The notes: generated from the letters alone by a model not told the origin. 64,000 nt of DNA from Thiohalocapsa sp963698775 (GCA_963698775.1 CAVOSE010000076.1:104563-168562), one strand, 5' to 3'. Counted from the first letter of the stretch, positions 26,263 through 35,842 are shown. Made by a program: numbers and translations.

Positions 26263-28703
26263 ATGACCGAGACCGTCTTGGATCGCCTGCTCGACTCCCT
26301 GCGCAGCGCCGCGAACGTCAGCCGCGCCGAGCAGGTACGGCCTGCCGCCGTGCTCTGGACGGATCATGACGGGCAGTGGCGAGCGGTCGCCGAGCGGCTG
26401 CGGGAGATGATCCCGGAGTTGTTGGTGCTCGGTGAGCACTGCGCCGGCGGAGCGCCGCGGCGCCGGCCATTTGGATCAAGTGCATGCTGGCGCGCACCCT
26501 GGAGCAGGCGGACTGGCCTGCGAGCGCGGTGCCGATCATTTATCTGCCGGGCGTGTCGCGGGCCGACCTGCGCGCCATCGAGACCTGCCCGCGGGCGTTG
26601 CAACCGCTGGCGGAGCTGCAATACCGGGGTCTGTTCTGGAGCCAGCTCAACGGCCGTGACTGGACGCTGAACGCCTTCCTCTCCAGCAGTCGCGGCGGGC
26701 TGAACCTGGACCTGTCGGCGGATCAGGGCACCCAGCATGCGATGCACCGGGCGCTCGATGTCCTGGTCGACACACCGGTGGACGCTCTCAAGGGCCGGCG
26801 GCTGGAGGCGTCGGACTTCGATGCCCTGTTGAGTGCCGATCCGGTCCGCGACCTGCTGACCTGGATGAACAACCCGGAGGGCACCGCCGAGGAATGGCAG
26901 GGCGCCCGCTGGGATGCCTTTCGCAGCCGCTGCAAGGCGGACTGGAAGCTCGACCCGAAGACCGACGGCGTCGCTGGTCGCCGCGGAGCGCATCAGCGAG
27001 GGGCACCGGGAGTGGGATGCGGTTTGGGAGCGGTATCAGTCTGGTTGGAGGTCCTTTCCGAAGGTGATCGAGCGGCTCCGATTGGCGTCTCTGCCGGTGC
27101 ATCGGGACCTGTTCACCGATCTCAGCCGTTACCCCAGGGCCAACGATGAGGCGGAAGACAGGCTCCGGTCGGCTCTGGTTGGGCTCGCGGGCGCCAGTCA
27201 AGCTGAGGCCGTCTCAAGGCTGAAGGGGCTGGAGCAGGAGCACGGGCCGCGCCGGCATTGGCTTTGGGCGGAGATGGGCCAAGCACCGCTGGCCCAGGCG
27301 CTGGAGCCCCTGTCCCGGTTGGCCACGCTGACCGGCAAGCCGTTCGGCGGACAGCACATGGAGGACATGGCCGACGCCTATCGGGCCGAGTTCTGGCAGG
27401 CGGATACAGCGGCCCGGCAGGCCCTCGCGGGACTGCGCACCAAGGCCGATACCGAGGCGGTGAGCGCTGCCCTGCAGGCTGTCTATGCGCCCTGGCTGGA
27501 ACAGGCAAACCAGCGGTTCCAGGATCTAGTGCGCAAGGACGGCTATCCTGGCTCCAATGTGGTCAAGGAGCCGAGCGCCGCCTACCAGGCCAGTGGGCAA
27601 TGCTGGCTGTTCGTCGACGGCCTGCGCTACGACGTGGCACAGGACCTCGCAGTGGCTTTGAAAGCGGAGGGTCTGGAGTCGAAGATCGATTCGGCCTGGG
27701 CGCCGGTGCCGTCGGTGACCGCCTCCGGCAAGATCGCCTGCTCGCCGGTCGCCCATGTCGCCAAGGGGAGGAGTTCGGACCAGGACTTCGTTCCAAGCCA
27801 CGGGACGCAGGACAAGCCGCTCAATACCGCTCTGCTGCGCAAGATCCTCAAGGACGAGGGCTGGCAGGTGCTCGGCGGCAGCGAGATCGGCGATCCAACA
27901 GGGCGCGCCTGGACGGAATTCGGCGATCTGGACCACTACGGCCATGAGCACGGCCTGCGGCTGGCCCGTGAGGTGCCGTTGATGCTGGACGCCATCGTCG
28001 AGCAGATCCGTTTCCTGATGGATGCGGGCTGGCAGCAGATCCGCGTCGTCACCGACCACGGCTGGCTGCTGGTGCCGGGGGGCATGCCAAAGACGGAGCT
28101 GGCGAAGTTTCTCACCGCCACCCGCTGGGGCCGATGCGCGGCCCTGACGGATACGGCCAAGCCCACCGATCTGACCCTGACCTGGAGCTGGTGCCCGGAT
28201 GTGCGCATCGCCATGGCGCCGGGTATTTCCAGTTTCATCGCCGGCCAGGAGTATGGGCACGGTGGCCTGAGTCTGCAGGAGAGCATCATCCCCATGTTGA
28301 CGGTGACGCGGCCGAAGGGGGTTGCCGATGAGCCGATCGTCGAGATCGTCGAGGTCAAATGGCGGGGCCTGCGTTGCCTTATGCGTAGCCAGGGCTTCCA
28401 GCCCTGGTTCCTCTGTAGCCAGGGCTTCCAGCCCTGATGTTGCCAGGCCAAGATGGCCTGGCTACAGTTCTGGCTACAGCGGGGGGTGCCGGGTATGGCA
28501 TGAAAATTTACCGGGTGGACCTGCGCCGAAAACTGAATGATCCGGCCACCAGCGTCGCCAACGGCGGCAAACCACTAAAGGACGGCAAGGCATCGCTGGT
28601 GGTCGAAGACGACGAACTGGAGGGCGAAGCCATCTCGCTGGTGGTGCTCGATGCCCGAGGGCGGGCCGTCGCCAAGGCCGCAACCGTGATCGGCGGAGAC
28701 TAA
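26263..28703 (+). pseudogene. pglZ: BREX phosphatase-like protein PglZ, frameshifted and interrupted
   Basis: PglZ sequence runs through four pieces. Frame 1 from ATG 26263 (SRAEQVRPAAVLWTDHDGQW) is lost near 26460. Frame 2 carries AIWIKCMLARTLEQADWP and IIYLPGVSRADLRA until about 26970. Frame 3 carries the alkaline-phosphatase-like part FVDGLRYDVAQDLA, VVTDHGWLLVPGG and EYGHGGLSLQESIIPM. At EVKWRGLRC a REP cluster (28381-28480) is inserted, adding the foreign tail SQGFQPWFLCSQGFQP before a stop. The normal PglZ C-terminus (NGGKPLKDGKASLVVEDDEL) follows in another frame at 28500-28703. Two frameshifts plus the insertion make function unlikely. Confidence 0.85.
28381..28480. repeat. REP-like cluster inside pglZ, copy 3
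   Basis: Two units GTAGCCAGGGCTTCCAGCCC (28385 and 28416) and the tail CAGGCCAAGATGGCCTGGCT (28444-28463) interrupt the 3' part of pglZ. The sequence is of the same family as the clusters at 20527 and 26115. Confidence 0.85.
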
Positions 28704-28707
28704 TCCG

Positions 28708-30081
28708 ATGCAGCTAGACCAACTGGACCGCAAGGCCGCCGAGCACTTCGAGGGCTATGTCGTTCGCAAGGATCTGGTGCGGCAGTTCAGCCGCCAGTTC
28801 CCGGTGCCCACCTACGTGGTGGAGTTCCTGCTCGGGCGCTATTGCGCGACGACCGATGAGGAGGAGATCAACGAGGGGCTGGACATCGTCCAGCGCCAGC
28901 TTGCCTCGCGGACGGTAAAGGCCGGCGAGCAGGAGCTGTTCAAGGCCCGCGCCCGCGAAGATGGCACCGTCAAGCTGATCGATCTGATCGGCGCCCGACT
29001 GGACGCCAAGACCGACGCCTATCTCGCCAATCTGCCGAGCCTGCAGCTCAAGGACGTGCGCATCGCCCCGGAGATGGTGCGTGAGCACGAGCGGCTGCTG
29101 ACCGGCGGCTTCTATGGCGAGGTGACCCTGAGCTATGACTCTTCCATCGCCCAGGAGGCCCATGGCCGGCCCTTCGGCGTCGAGGCCCTGCGGGCCATCC
29201 AGCTCTCCAAGCGCGATGTGCTGGACGTGCTGGCCAAGGCGCGGGAGGGCCTGACCACCGCCGAATGGAAAGCATTCCTGCTGCGCAGCGTCGGGCTGGA
29301 GCCTGACCAATTCACCGAGCGGGCCAAGGACGCCCTGCTGCTGCGCATGGTCCCCTTCGTCGAGCGCAACTACAACCTGGTGGAGCTGGGGCCTCGGGGC
29401 ACCGGCAAGAGCCATCTGTTCCAGCAGGTCTCGCCCTACGCGCACCTGATCTCGGGCGGCAAGGCGACGGTGGCGAAGATGTTCGTCGTCACGCCGGAGC
29501 TGTCGAGCGAGAACAGCATCGGTGCCGATCCCCTGGAACCTGGGCAGGCGTGGACCTTGAGCCCCGGCGGCATGGATGAGCATCCCGGTCTGTATCGTAT
29601 CGAGGTCAACGAGGGGCCGGGCAGCGGCCTGCGCATCCTGAACAAGCCATCGCCCGCGGCGTTCCAGGAGTCGGTGCGCTACGCGCAGCAGAACCTCTAT
29701 GCCCGCGCCGCGCAGCTCGTCGGCGACCGTGACCCGAGGGCGCACGAATTCTCGGTCCAGCTCAGGGGCTTCGATGCCGCCAAGACCGGCAAGCAGGTCG
29801 GCGTCGCCGCCCTGATCGCACTCTGTAGCAGCCTCCTCAAGAAGCCTCTCCGGGGCGGCCTGGTGATTATTGGCGAGATCAACCTGGGAGGGTCCATCGA
29901 GCCGATCCACAACGCCGTGACGCTGGTCGAGCTGGCCGTTGAGAAGGGCGCCGAAGCGGTGCTGATGCCGGTTACCAGTCGACGCCAGCTGTTCGACCTG
30001 TCCGATGACATGGCGACGAAGGTGGATACCCAGTTCTATCAGGATGCCAGGGATGCCTTGCTGAAGGCTTTAGTGGAGTAG
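28708..30081 (+). CDS. brxL: BREX Lon-like protein BrxL, internally deleted
   Basis: A 457-residue open frame whose ends match BrxL. The N-terminus has LDRKAAEHFEGYVVRKDLVR, the Walker A GPRGTGKSH is at residues 228-236, and the C-terminal Lon-like domain has NLYARAAQLVGDRDPR, GLVIIGEINLGGSIEPIHNA and TSRRQLFDLSDDMATK. Around residue 260 (AKMFV-VTPEL) the frame jumps from just after Walker A to the region preceding the Lon-like domain. About 200 residues with Walker B and the sensor motifs are missing, compared with BrxL of about 670-690. The open frame is intact, so a shortened protein may be made, but AAA+ activity should be lost. It starts 4 bases after pglZ. Confidence 0.85.
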   Translation: MQLDQLDRKAAEHFEGYVVRKDLVRQFSRQFPVPTYVVEFLLGRYCATTDEEEINEGLDIVQRQLASRTVKAGEQELFKARAREDGTVKLIDLIGARLDAKTDAYLANLPSLQLKDVRIAPEMVREHERLLTGGFYGEVTLSYDSSIAQEAHGRPFGVEALRAIQLSKRDVLDVLAKAREGLTTAEWKAFLLRSVGLEPDQFTERAKDALLLRMVPFVERNYNLVELGPRGTGKSHLFQQVSPYAHLISGGKATVAKMFVVTPELSSENSIGADPLEPGQAWTLSPGGMDEHPGLYRIEVNEGPGSGLRILNKPSPAAFQESVRYAQQNLYARAAQLVGDRDPRAHEFSVQLRGFDAAKTGKQVGVAALIALCSSLLKKPLRGGLVIIGEINLGGSIEPIHNAVTLVELAVEKGAEAVLMPVTSRRQLFDLSDDMATKVDTQFYQDARDALLKALVE

Positions 30082-30482
30082 CCAAACGCGGGTCCACCGA
30101 CATGCCGCAAAACATGCCTACATCGACGGGGAACGTATCCGCAAGGCGCGCACGCTGCGGCGTGTCGAGCCGATCCAAGAGCACCTGGCCATCGCCCTGG
30201 CGGCAATCCCTGAGCTGCGCTACATCAAGCTCTCTCGGGGCAGGCTCGCCGCCTCCAACCAGATATCGGTTGATGGGAAGAAGAACCCAGTCGTCTGGTG
30301 GTCTCGCTAAAGCGGACGTTCGCGTCGCGAAGGCGGCTGACCGCCTTGGGTCGCCACTCGACATCCGTGGGAGCTATGCCGGCGTGCCAACTGCCCGACG
30401 GCGGGTCGATGGGGTGGCGAAAGAACCACACCGTCGCGATCAAATGGGGATGGTGCGGTGTCCGGACGCGGGTCGCGGCAGC
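30082..30482. other. Right edge of BREX island, unrecognised fragment
   Basis: From about 30092 a frame without a start reads HAAKHAYIDGERIRKARTLR, EPIQEHLAIALAAIPELRYI and GKKNPVVWWSR before a stop near 30310. It looks protein-like but I do not recognise the family. The following 170 bases hold nothing I can name. Confidence 0.3.
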
Positions 30483-30848
30483 TCATCGGCCCAGGGTCAG
30501 AAAGGGCCAGAGCACGAGGTACAGCACTGCCGCGGCGCCGGCTAGATAGAACAATGACGTGAGGGGGCGGCGAGCGATGCGCTGCAGCGTGGTCTCGGCC
30601 TTGCCGGAGGCGCGAAGGGCGGCGTACTCGCCGCTTAAGCGAGCACTGCGCGCCTGTTGATAGGTGTCGATGACCCGCCGCGCGGCGGCCTTTTGGTCCG
30701 CGTCGAGGAGCCATAGGCCAGCGATCCCGAGGCCGAGGAAGCCGCCGGTGGTCTCGTGATAGTCGAAGCCGTGCTCATCGAGCAGCGCTCGCACTTCGGC
30801 TGCCTCGTCGTCCGGCACGCCATTGAGACGAAAGATCAGGACCGACAT
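30483..30848 (-). CDS. DUF6164-family protein, C-terminal membrane segment
   Basis: A 121-residue protein from ATG 30848 beginning MSVLIFRLNGVPDDEAAEV, then LLDEHGFDYHETTGG and GLWLLDADQKAAARRVID, which matches DUF6164 proteins of gammaproteobacteria. One transmembrane helix lies near the C-terminus (LFYLAGAAAVLYLVLWPFL). The function is unknown. An in-frame upstream start at 30905 would overlap the next gene and adds no conserved residues. The membrane hydrolase gene lies 49 bases upstream on the same strand. Confidence 0.75.
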   Translation of the reverse strand: MSVLIFRLNGVPDDEAAEVRALLDEHGFDYHETTGGFLGLGIAGLWLLDADQKAAARRVIDTYQQARSARLSGEYAALRASGKAETTLQRIARRPLTSLFYLAGAAAVLYLVLWPFLTLGR

Positions 30849-30897
30849 GACGGTAGGCGGACAGGTTCGTTGTTCTTCGGCATCGGCGCGCGGGGCA

Positions 30898-32481
30898 TCA
30901 ACCAATCATCGGAAAACTTACCGTGATGGCACTCGCGAAGGCCAAGGCGCTGGTCACCGCAGCCACCAGCGGATAATTGGTGCGGCGATAGATCCAGCCG
31001 CTGAACAGGCCATAGATGATGAACAAGGCGAGGATGGCGGGGATGATGATGACGAGGAAGAACAGCTCGTTCATATTCAGCGCTACCGCCAACATCAGCG
31101 ACACCACGAACAGCACTTTGGTCAACGCATAGACGCCGCGGGCGCGTCCACCGCGGGTCAGCCATTCGTCGGCGACGAACCAGAGCAGGGTGCCGGCGAA
31201 TAGGACCAGCACGGTGGCGAGGCGATCGCTGCCGGGCAGGTAGGCGGAGACGAAACGGTCGGTGGGTAGGGTGACGAGGGCCGTCTCGTAGAGGCCGACG
31301 GCGAGGACTGCCAGCAGCATTGCGCCGCCGCTGACACCTTGCCAGAGACGCGCCGGCCGCTCGCCTACGAGCCACAGGCCGCACAGGGTCAGTAGCCCGT
31401 AGAGACCGAAGTGCAGGGCGATGTAATCACCAATAACGATGGGCAGAAAATCGCTCGGGATGGGCCGCAGCATCAGCGGCGTCAGCAACGCCGGGACGAG
31501 TGCCAGCGGCAGCAGCCGGCTCCAGCCGAGTGCGGCCCCGCGCGGTTGCGGTGCGACCCGCGGTAACAGGGTGCTCAGCGGCCAGGCCAGCAGCAGCACG
31601 CCGAGGTAGAACAACCCGAGCCAGGGGCCGCGGGCGTCGATCATGCCGGTGCCTTCACCGGTGCGCCCGTAGACGCGGTTGATCCAATCCAGCGCGGCCT
31701 GCTGCGACACGGCGCTGTAGAGCACGCCGATGTGCTCCACGCCATCGGCGATGATCATGCGCCGGGCATTGGCCGCGGACGGATCGCCCGTCGCCGCATC
31801 GTCCCTCGCATCGGCCCCGGCGGCGCTGTAGGTCACACCCAGTTCGATGTCCTCAGGCGACTTGCCGGCCAGCGCGGCCACCGCCTCGCGGGCCTGGTCG
31901 GAGATCATGGCCGGCTCGTACTCGCCGAACACGAACAGCAAATTGCGTTGACCCTCGGCGCCGAGTTCACGGGACAAGTAGGGGGACACGGCAACGGCGG
32001 CGTCAACATCGGGGTCGATGTCGGCGTAGCGCACCAGGATATCGCCGGCCATGGAGTGACCTAGCGTCGCCAGGCGGCCGTCGCTCGCCGGCAGCGAGCG
32101 GGCATAGCGTGCGACCCGCGAGAAGGCATCGAGCAACGCCTCGGCCCGTTCCGGTTCGCCCAGTGTGCCGGCCAGCGGCGTGCGGTTGCGGCCGTGACCG
32201 GGGAAGTCGAAGGTCACCGCGACATAGCCGTTGCGCGCCAGGGTGACCGCAAACGGATGCATCAATTGCCGCGAGCCGGCGAAGCCATGGCCGATCAGCA
32301 CCGCCGGCGCGGGTGGCGCGTCGCGCGGTGCAAACACCGTGACCGGTATACCGTCCACTTCGGTGTGGACAATGCTCAACCCGCGCTCGGCGCGGAGCAG
32401 CATCGAGAGTCCAACGACAATGGCGGCGACGGCCAGCACGGCCGTTAGCCGTTGCCATCCGCTCATGGGAGCTTCTTGCAT
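30898..32481 (-). CDS. Alpha/beta hydrolase with multispanning membrane C-terminus
   Basis: A 527-residue fusion. After an N-terminal membrane anchor (LTAVLAVAAIVVGLSMLL) there is an alpha/beta hydrolase domain with the oxyanion region IGHGFAGSRQ, FDFPGHGRN and nucleophile elbow GHSMAG; HIGVLY near residue 260 may hold the catalytic His. From about residue 290 onward there are seven or eight hydrophobic helices. The hydrolase domain would probably face the periplasm. No substrate can be named. ATG 32466 is an alternative start five codons later. It is upstream of the DUF6164 gene and may be co-transcribed with it. Confidence 0.75.
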   Translation of the reverse strand: MQEAPMSGWQRLTAVLAVAAIVVGLSMLLRAERGLSIVHTEVDGIPVTVFAPRDAPPAPAVLIGHGFAGSRQLMHPFAVTLARNGYVAVTFDFPGHGRNRTPLAGTLGEPERAEALLDAFSRVARYARSLPASDGRLATLGHSMAGDILVRYADIDPDVDAAVAVSPYLSRELGAEGQRNLLFVFGEYEPAMISDQAREAVAALAGKSPEDIELGVTYSAAGADARDDAATGDPSAANARRMIIADGVEHIGVLYSAVSQQAALDWINRVYGRTGEGTGMIDARGPWLGLFYLGVLLLAWPLSTLLPRVAPQPRGAALGWSRLLPLALVPALLTPLMLRPIPSDFLPIVIGDYIALHFGLYGLLTLCGLWLVGERPARLWQGVSGGAMLLAVLAVGLYETALVTLPTDRFVSAYLPGSDRLATVLVLFAGTLLWFVADEWLTRGGRARGVYALTKVLFVVSLMLAVALNMNELFFLVIIIPAILALFIIYGLFSGWIYRRTNYPLVAAVTSALAFASAITVSFPMIG

Positions 32482-32544
32482 GGCTTAACGTCTCCTTGGG
32501 TCAAGGGCTCATCCTAGCGAGGCTTCGCCTCAGACCGACGAGTC

Positions 32545-32700
32545 GCGATCATCGCTATCGGTATCGCTATCGTATCGCTATCGGTGTCGCTATCGGTGTC
32601 GCTATCGGTGTCGCTATCACTATCGGTATCGGTATCGGTATCGCTATCACTATCGAAATCGTAGCGAATGACTCGATCCCGATCCCGATTTCGACGAGCG
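32545..32700. repeat. CGATA(C/G)-type hexanucleotide tandem repeat
   Basis: About 20 near-perfect six-base units of the form TATCGG/TATCGC/TGTCGC run from 32550 to about 32660, followed by CGATCC-type units to 32700. It fills most of the gap between the end of fabA and the start of the hydrolase gene; no gene is present. Similar hexamer tracts occur at 41108, 53920 and 62562. Confidence 0.85.
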
Positions 32701-32794
32701 GCACCAGTCCGATGCCGCATCGAAACTTGACTTATCTGCAAGCATTCGGCGCCCCCAAGCAATCTCGGTCGGCAACGCCCGCGGGCGTGTCGAT

Positions 32795-33310
32795 TCAGAA
32801 ACCTTCGGTCGACGTAAACAGACCGACCCGCAGGTCCTTGGCGGTGTAGATCTCGCGGCCGTCGACGTCCATGACGCCGTCGCCGATACCGAGCACCAGC
32901 TTGCGCGAGATGACCCGCTTCATGTCGATACGGTAGGTGACCTTCTTCGCCGTTGGCAGCACCTGACCGGTGAACTTGACCTCGCCGACGCCGAGCGCGC
33001 GACCGTGCCCGGGGTTGCCGATCCAGGCCAGATAGAAGCCGACGAGTTGCCACATCGCATCCAGTCCGAGGCAGCCAGGCATGACCGGGTCACCCGGAAA
33101 GTGGCAGCCGAAGAACCATAGGTCCGGATTGATGTCGAGCTCGGCAATGATCTCGCCCTTGTCATTGCTGCCGCCGTGATCGGCGATCCGCACAACGCGG
33201 TCCATCATCAGCATATTCGGCACAGGCAGCTGCGCGTTGCCGGGTCCGAACATCTCGCCATGGCCGCAAGCGAGCAGCTGCTCGCGATCGAAGGAGGCTT
33301 CTTTGGTCAT
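32795..33310 (-). CDS. fabA: 3-hydroxydecanoyl-[ACP] dehydratase/isomerase FabA
   Basis: FabA dehydrates 3-hydroxyacyl-ACP and isomerises the C10 intermediate, the branch point for unsaturated fatty acids. The 171-residue product has the hot-dog fold signature with catalytic His70 (FFGCHFPGDPVMPGC) and Asp84 (LGLDAMWQL), the same spacing as in Escherichia coli. The start is ATG 33310. No fabB is adjacent in the window. The gene is followed by the hexamer tract. Confidence 0.96.
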   Translation of the reverse strand: MTKEASFDREQLLACGHGEMFGPGNAQLPVPNMLMMDRVVRIADHGGSNDKGEIIAELDINPDLWFFGCHFPGDPVMPGCLGLDAMWQLVGFYLAWIGNPGHGRALGVGEVKFTGQVLPTAKKVTYRIDMKRVISRKLVLGIGDGVMDVDGREIYTAKDLRVGLFTSTEGF

Positions 33311-33448
33311 TATCTTGGTTGAGTTTCCTTGCTGAGGATCGGGCGTTGCGGGAAGTGCTGAAACGCCCGTTGTCGCGGGATCGGGGGAAGAGTGGGGCGG
33401 TTATGGACAGTTCACGACCAGCATGAACATCACCGCGGAAAGAGCCAA

Positions 33449-33535
33449 ACTACGAAACACGCGGAATACGCGAAAGAAAGGAGAATCTTACCGCCATTTC
33501 GAAAATTTTCGCGCCTTTCGCGTGTTTCGTAGTTC
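33449..33535. repeat. Long imperfect palindrome between fabA and proS
   Basis: The left arm AACTACGAAACACGCG (33449-33464), with a second GCGAAAG at 33471-33477, mirrors CTTTCGCGTGTTTCGTAGTT (33516-33535). A smaller palindrome CGAAAATTTTCG sits at 33501-33512. It could fold in the transcript between proS and fabA. Confidence 0.7.
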
Positions 33536-33569
33536 AAAGAAGACGTACCCCCTGTTGTCGTGTCGACAC

Positions 33570-35297
33570 TTAGGGCGCCAGCTTACGCTCTAAGAAGGGC
33601 ACGATCTCATCGATCGGGATCAGTTGCATGTCGGCGTCGCGCCGCCCCTTGTACTCGACCTTGCCGTCGTCGAGATGCTTGTCGCCGATGACGACACGGT
33701 GCGGGATGCCGATCAGCTCCATGTCCGCGAACATGAAGCCGGGGCGGGCATCGCGGTCGTCGAGCAGCACCTCGATGCCGACCGCCCGCAGTTGCTCGTA
33801 AATGTCTTCGACTGCCTCGCGGACGCGGAACGACTTGCCGAGCTTCATCGGCAACAGCGCCACCTCGAACGGTGCGATGGCCTCCGGCCAGCAGATACCG
33901 CGCTCGTCATGGTGCTGCTCGATGGCAGCGGCGACCACGCGCGAGACGCCGATGCCGTAACAGCCCATGGCCATGGTCACAGCCTTGCCGGACTCGTCCA
34001 GCACCACGGCCTTCAGCGCGTCGCTGTACTTGCGTCCGAGTTGGAAGATATGGCCCACCTCGATGCCGCGGGCGATGGTGATCTGGCCGTGACCATCCGG
34101 GCTCGGGTCGCCGTCGACGACGTTGCGCAGGTCCGCAACCTGGGGTTCCGGCAGATCGCGCCCCCAGTTCAGCCCGAACCAGTGCTTGCCGTCCTGATTG
34201 GCGCCGGCGCTGAAATCGGCGGCGACCGCGGCGGCGCGGTCCACCAGCGTCGGAATCGCCAAGTCTTTCGGCCCGAGGGAGCCGGGCCCGGCGCCGATCG
34301 CGGCGCGGATCTCTTCCTCGGTGGCCATGCGCAACGGGCTTGCGACCTGCGGTAGCTTCTCCGCCTTGACCGCGTTGAGTTCATGGTCACCGCGCACCAA
34401 CAGCGCGATCAGTCCGCGCTCCGCACCGGTTTCGGGGTCGGCCGCGGCGACCACCAGGGTCTTGACCGTGCGTTCGATGGGCTGGTCGAACTGCGCGACC
34501 AGGTCGGCAATGGTCTTTGCGTTCGGCGTGTCGACCAGACGTGCCTCCTCGGTCGGCGCCGCCGGCGCATCGGCCGGGGCGACTGCCTCGGCCAGTTCCA
34601 CGTTGGCGGCGTAGTCGCCGCCAGTGGAGAAGGCGATGGCGTCTTCGCCGGAGTCCGCCAAGACGTGGAACTCATGGGAGGCATTGCCGCCGATGCTGCC
34701 GGTGTCGGCCTGCACCGCGCGGAAGTCGAGCCCGCAGCGGCGGAAGATGCGGCTGTAGGTCTCGTACATGACCTGATACGTCTGTTCCAGCGAGGCATCA
34801 TCGGCGTGGAACGAGTAGGCGTCCTTCATCAGGAACTCGCGTGCCCGCATGACGCCGAAGCGCGGCCGGATCTCGTCGCGAAACTTGGTCTGGATCTGAT
34901 AGAAGTTGATCGGCAGCTGCTTGTAGCTCTTTAGCTCGCCGCGGGCGAGATCGGTGATGATCTCCTCGTGGGTCGGGCCGAAGCAAAATTCGCGCTGATG
35001 GCGGTCGCGGATGCGCAGCAGTTCCGGACCGTACTGCTCCCAACGGCCGGACTCCTGCCACAGCTCCGCGGGCTGCACCGCGGGCATCGATACCTCCAGC
35101 GCGCCAGAGCGGTCCATCTCCTCGCGCACGATGCGCTCCACCTTGCGCAGCACCCGCAGCCCCAACGGCAGCCAGGTATAGAGCCCAGCCGCCAGTTTGC
35201 GGATCATGCCCGCGCGCAGCATCAGCCGATGGCTGGCGATCTCGGCGTCTGCGGGGGTCTCTTTAACGGTCTGAAGCGGAAACTGGGAGGTGCGCAT
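33570..35297 (-). CDS. proS: Prolyl-tRNA synthetase
   Basis: A class II aminoacyl-tRNA synthetase of 575 residues, charging tRNA-Pro. It has the bacterial arrangement: N-terminal catalytic part with RMLRAG-type opening (LMLRAGMIRKLAAGLYTWLP), motif 2 around FRDEIRPRFGVMRAREFLMK, the editing insertion from about residue 225 to 405, then motif 3 (CYGIGVSRVVAAAIEQ) and the anticodon-binding domain. ATG 35297 is the start. There is no operon partner. Confidence 0.96.
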   Translation of the reverse strand: MRTSQFPLQTVKETPADAEIASHRLMLRAGMIRKLAAGLYTWLPLGLRVLRKVERIVREEMDRSGALEVSMPAVQPAELWQESGRWEQYGPELLRIRDRHQREFCFGPTHEEIITDLARGELKSYKQLPINFYQIQTKFRDEIRPRFGVMRAREFLMKDAYSFHADDASLEQTYQVMYETYSRIFRRCGLDFRAVQADTGSIGGNASHEFHVLADSGEDAIAFSTGGDYAANVELAEAVAPADAPAAPTEEARLVDTPNAKTIADLVAQFDQPIERTVKTLVVAAADPETGAERGLIALLVRGDHELNAVKAEKLPQVASPLRMATEEEIRAAIGAGPGSLGPKDLAIPTLVDRAAAVAADFSAGANQDGKHWFGLNWGRDLPEPQVADLRNVVDGDPSPDGHGQITIARGIEVGHIFQLGRKYSDALKAVVLDESGKAVTMAMGCYGIGVSRVVAAAIEQHHDERGICWPEAIAPFEVALLPMKLGKSFRVREAVEDIYEQLRAVGIEVLLDDRDARPGFMFADMELIGIPHRVVIGDKHLDDGKVEYKGRRDADMQLIPIDEIVPFLERKLAP

Positions 35298-35558
35298 GGC
35301 GTCGACGGATAGGCAAAACCCGAGAGTCTAGCGAGCGGCGGGAATGTCCACAACCGAGGAAACGCCATGGCAGCGGTTTCGAAGGGGGCTCGCGCTTGTT
35401 TCGCAGCGCGTGCCGCGGTTACCCTTCCGTCTCATGCCAAGCCCGCCGACCGACTTGACCCGGTGGGCGCCGCGTTCGTGTCGACCTAGACGCTCCCTAA
35501 TCTTGAGTCGTGATCCGATCGCGATCACACGCCGAGATCATCACGCAGTGCATTCCCT

Positions 35559-35792
35559 ATGAACAAAGACTTGCTCGTCGCCCTCTCGCTGGATTTCGCC
35601 GGCATGTTGTTGATGGTTGTGAGCATGATCGGCTTCACGGGCATCCTCGAGTCGTTTGTCCCCTGGCTGTCTCGGCCCGGGGTCTATCTCAGTTTCGGCG
35701 GTTTTGGCCTCTTGTTGACGCTAATTGCGATGCCCCGCGTGTTGCGCGCGGCGCGGGCTGCAAAGGCCGGCCGAGATAAACAGGGCTCCTGA
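35559..35792 (+). CDS. Small two-helix membrane protein
   Basis: A 77-residue protein with two predicted transmembrane helices (LLVALSLDFAGMLLMVVSMI and VYLSFGGFGLLLTLIAMP) and a basic C-terminal tail. No family is recognised. No strong ribosome-binding site precedes the ATG. Coding seems likely from its clean hydrophobic pattern but is not proven. Confidence 0.5.
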   Translation: MNKDLLVALSLDFAGMLLMVVSMIGFTGILESFVPWLSRPGVYLSFGGFGLLLTLIAMPRVLRAARAAKAGRDKQGS

Positions 35793-35842
35793 CCTGACCC
35801 GCTCGGTTCGCCTTCTGTCGGGTTGAGGCGGCTTGGCTGTCT

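Noticed and set aside
32545..32700. Possible CRISPR array
   Set aside because: The units are contiguous hexamers without unique spacers, and no cas genes are nearby.
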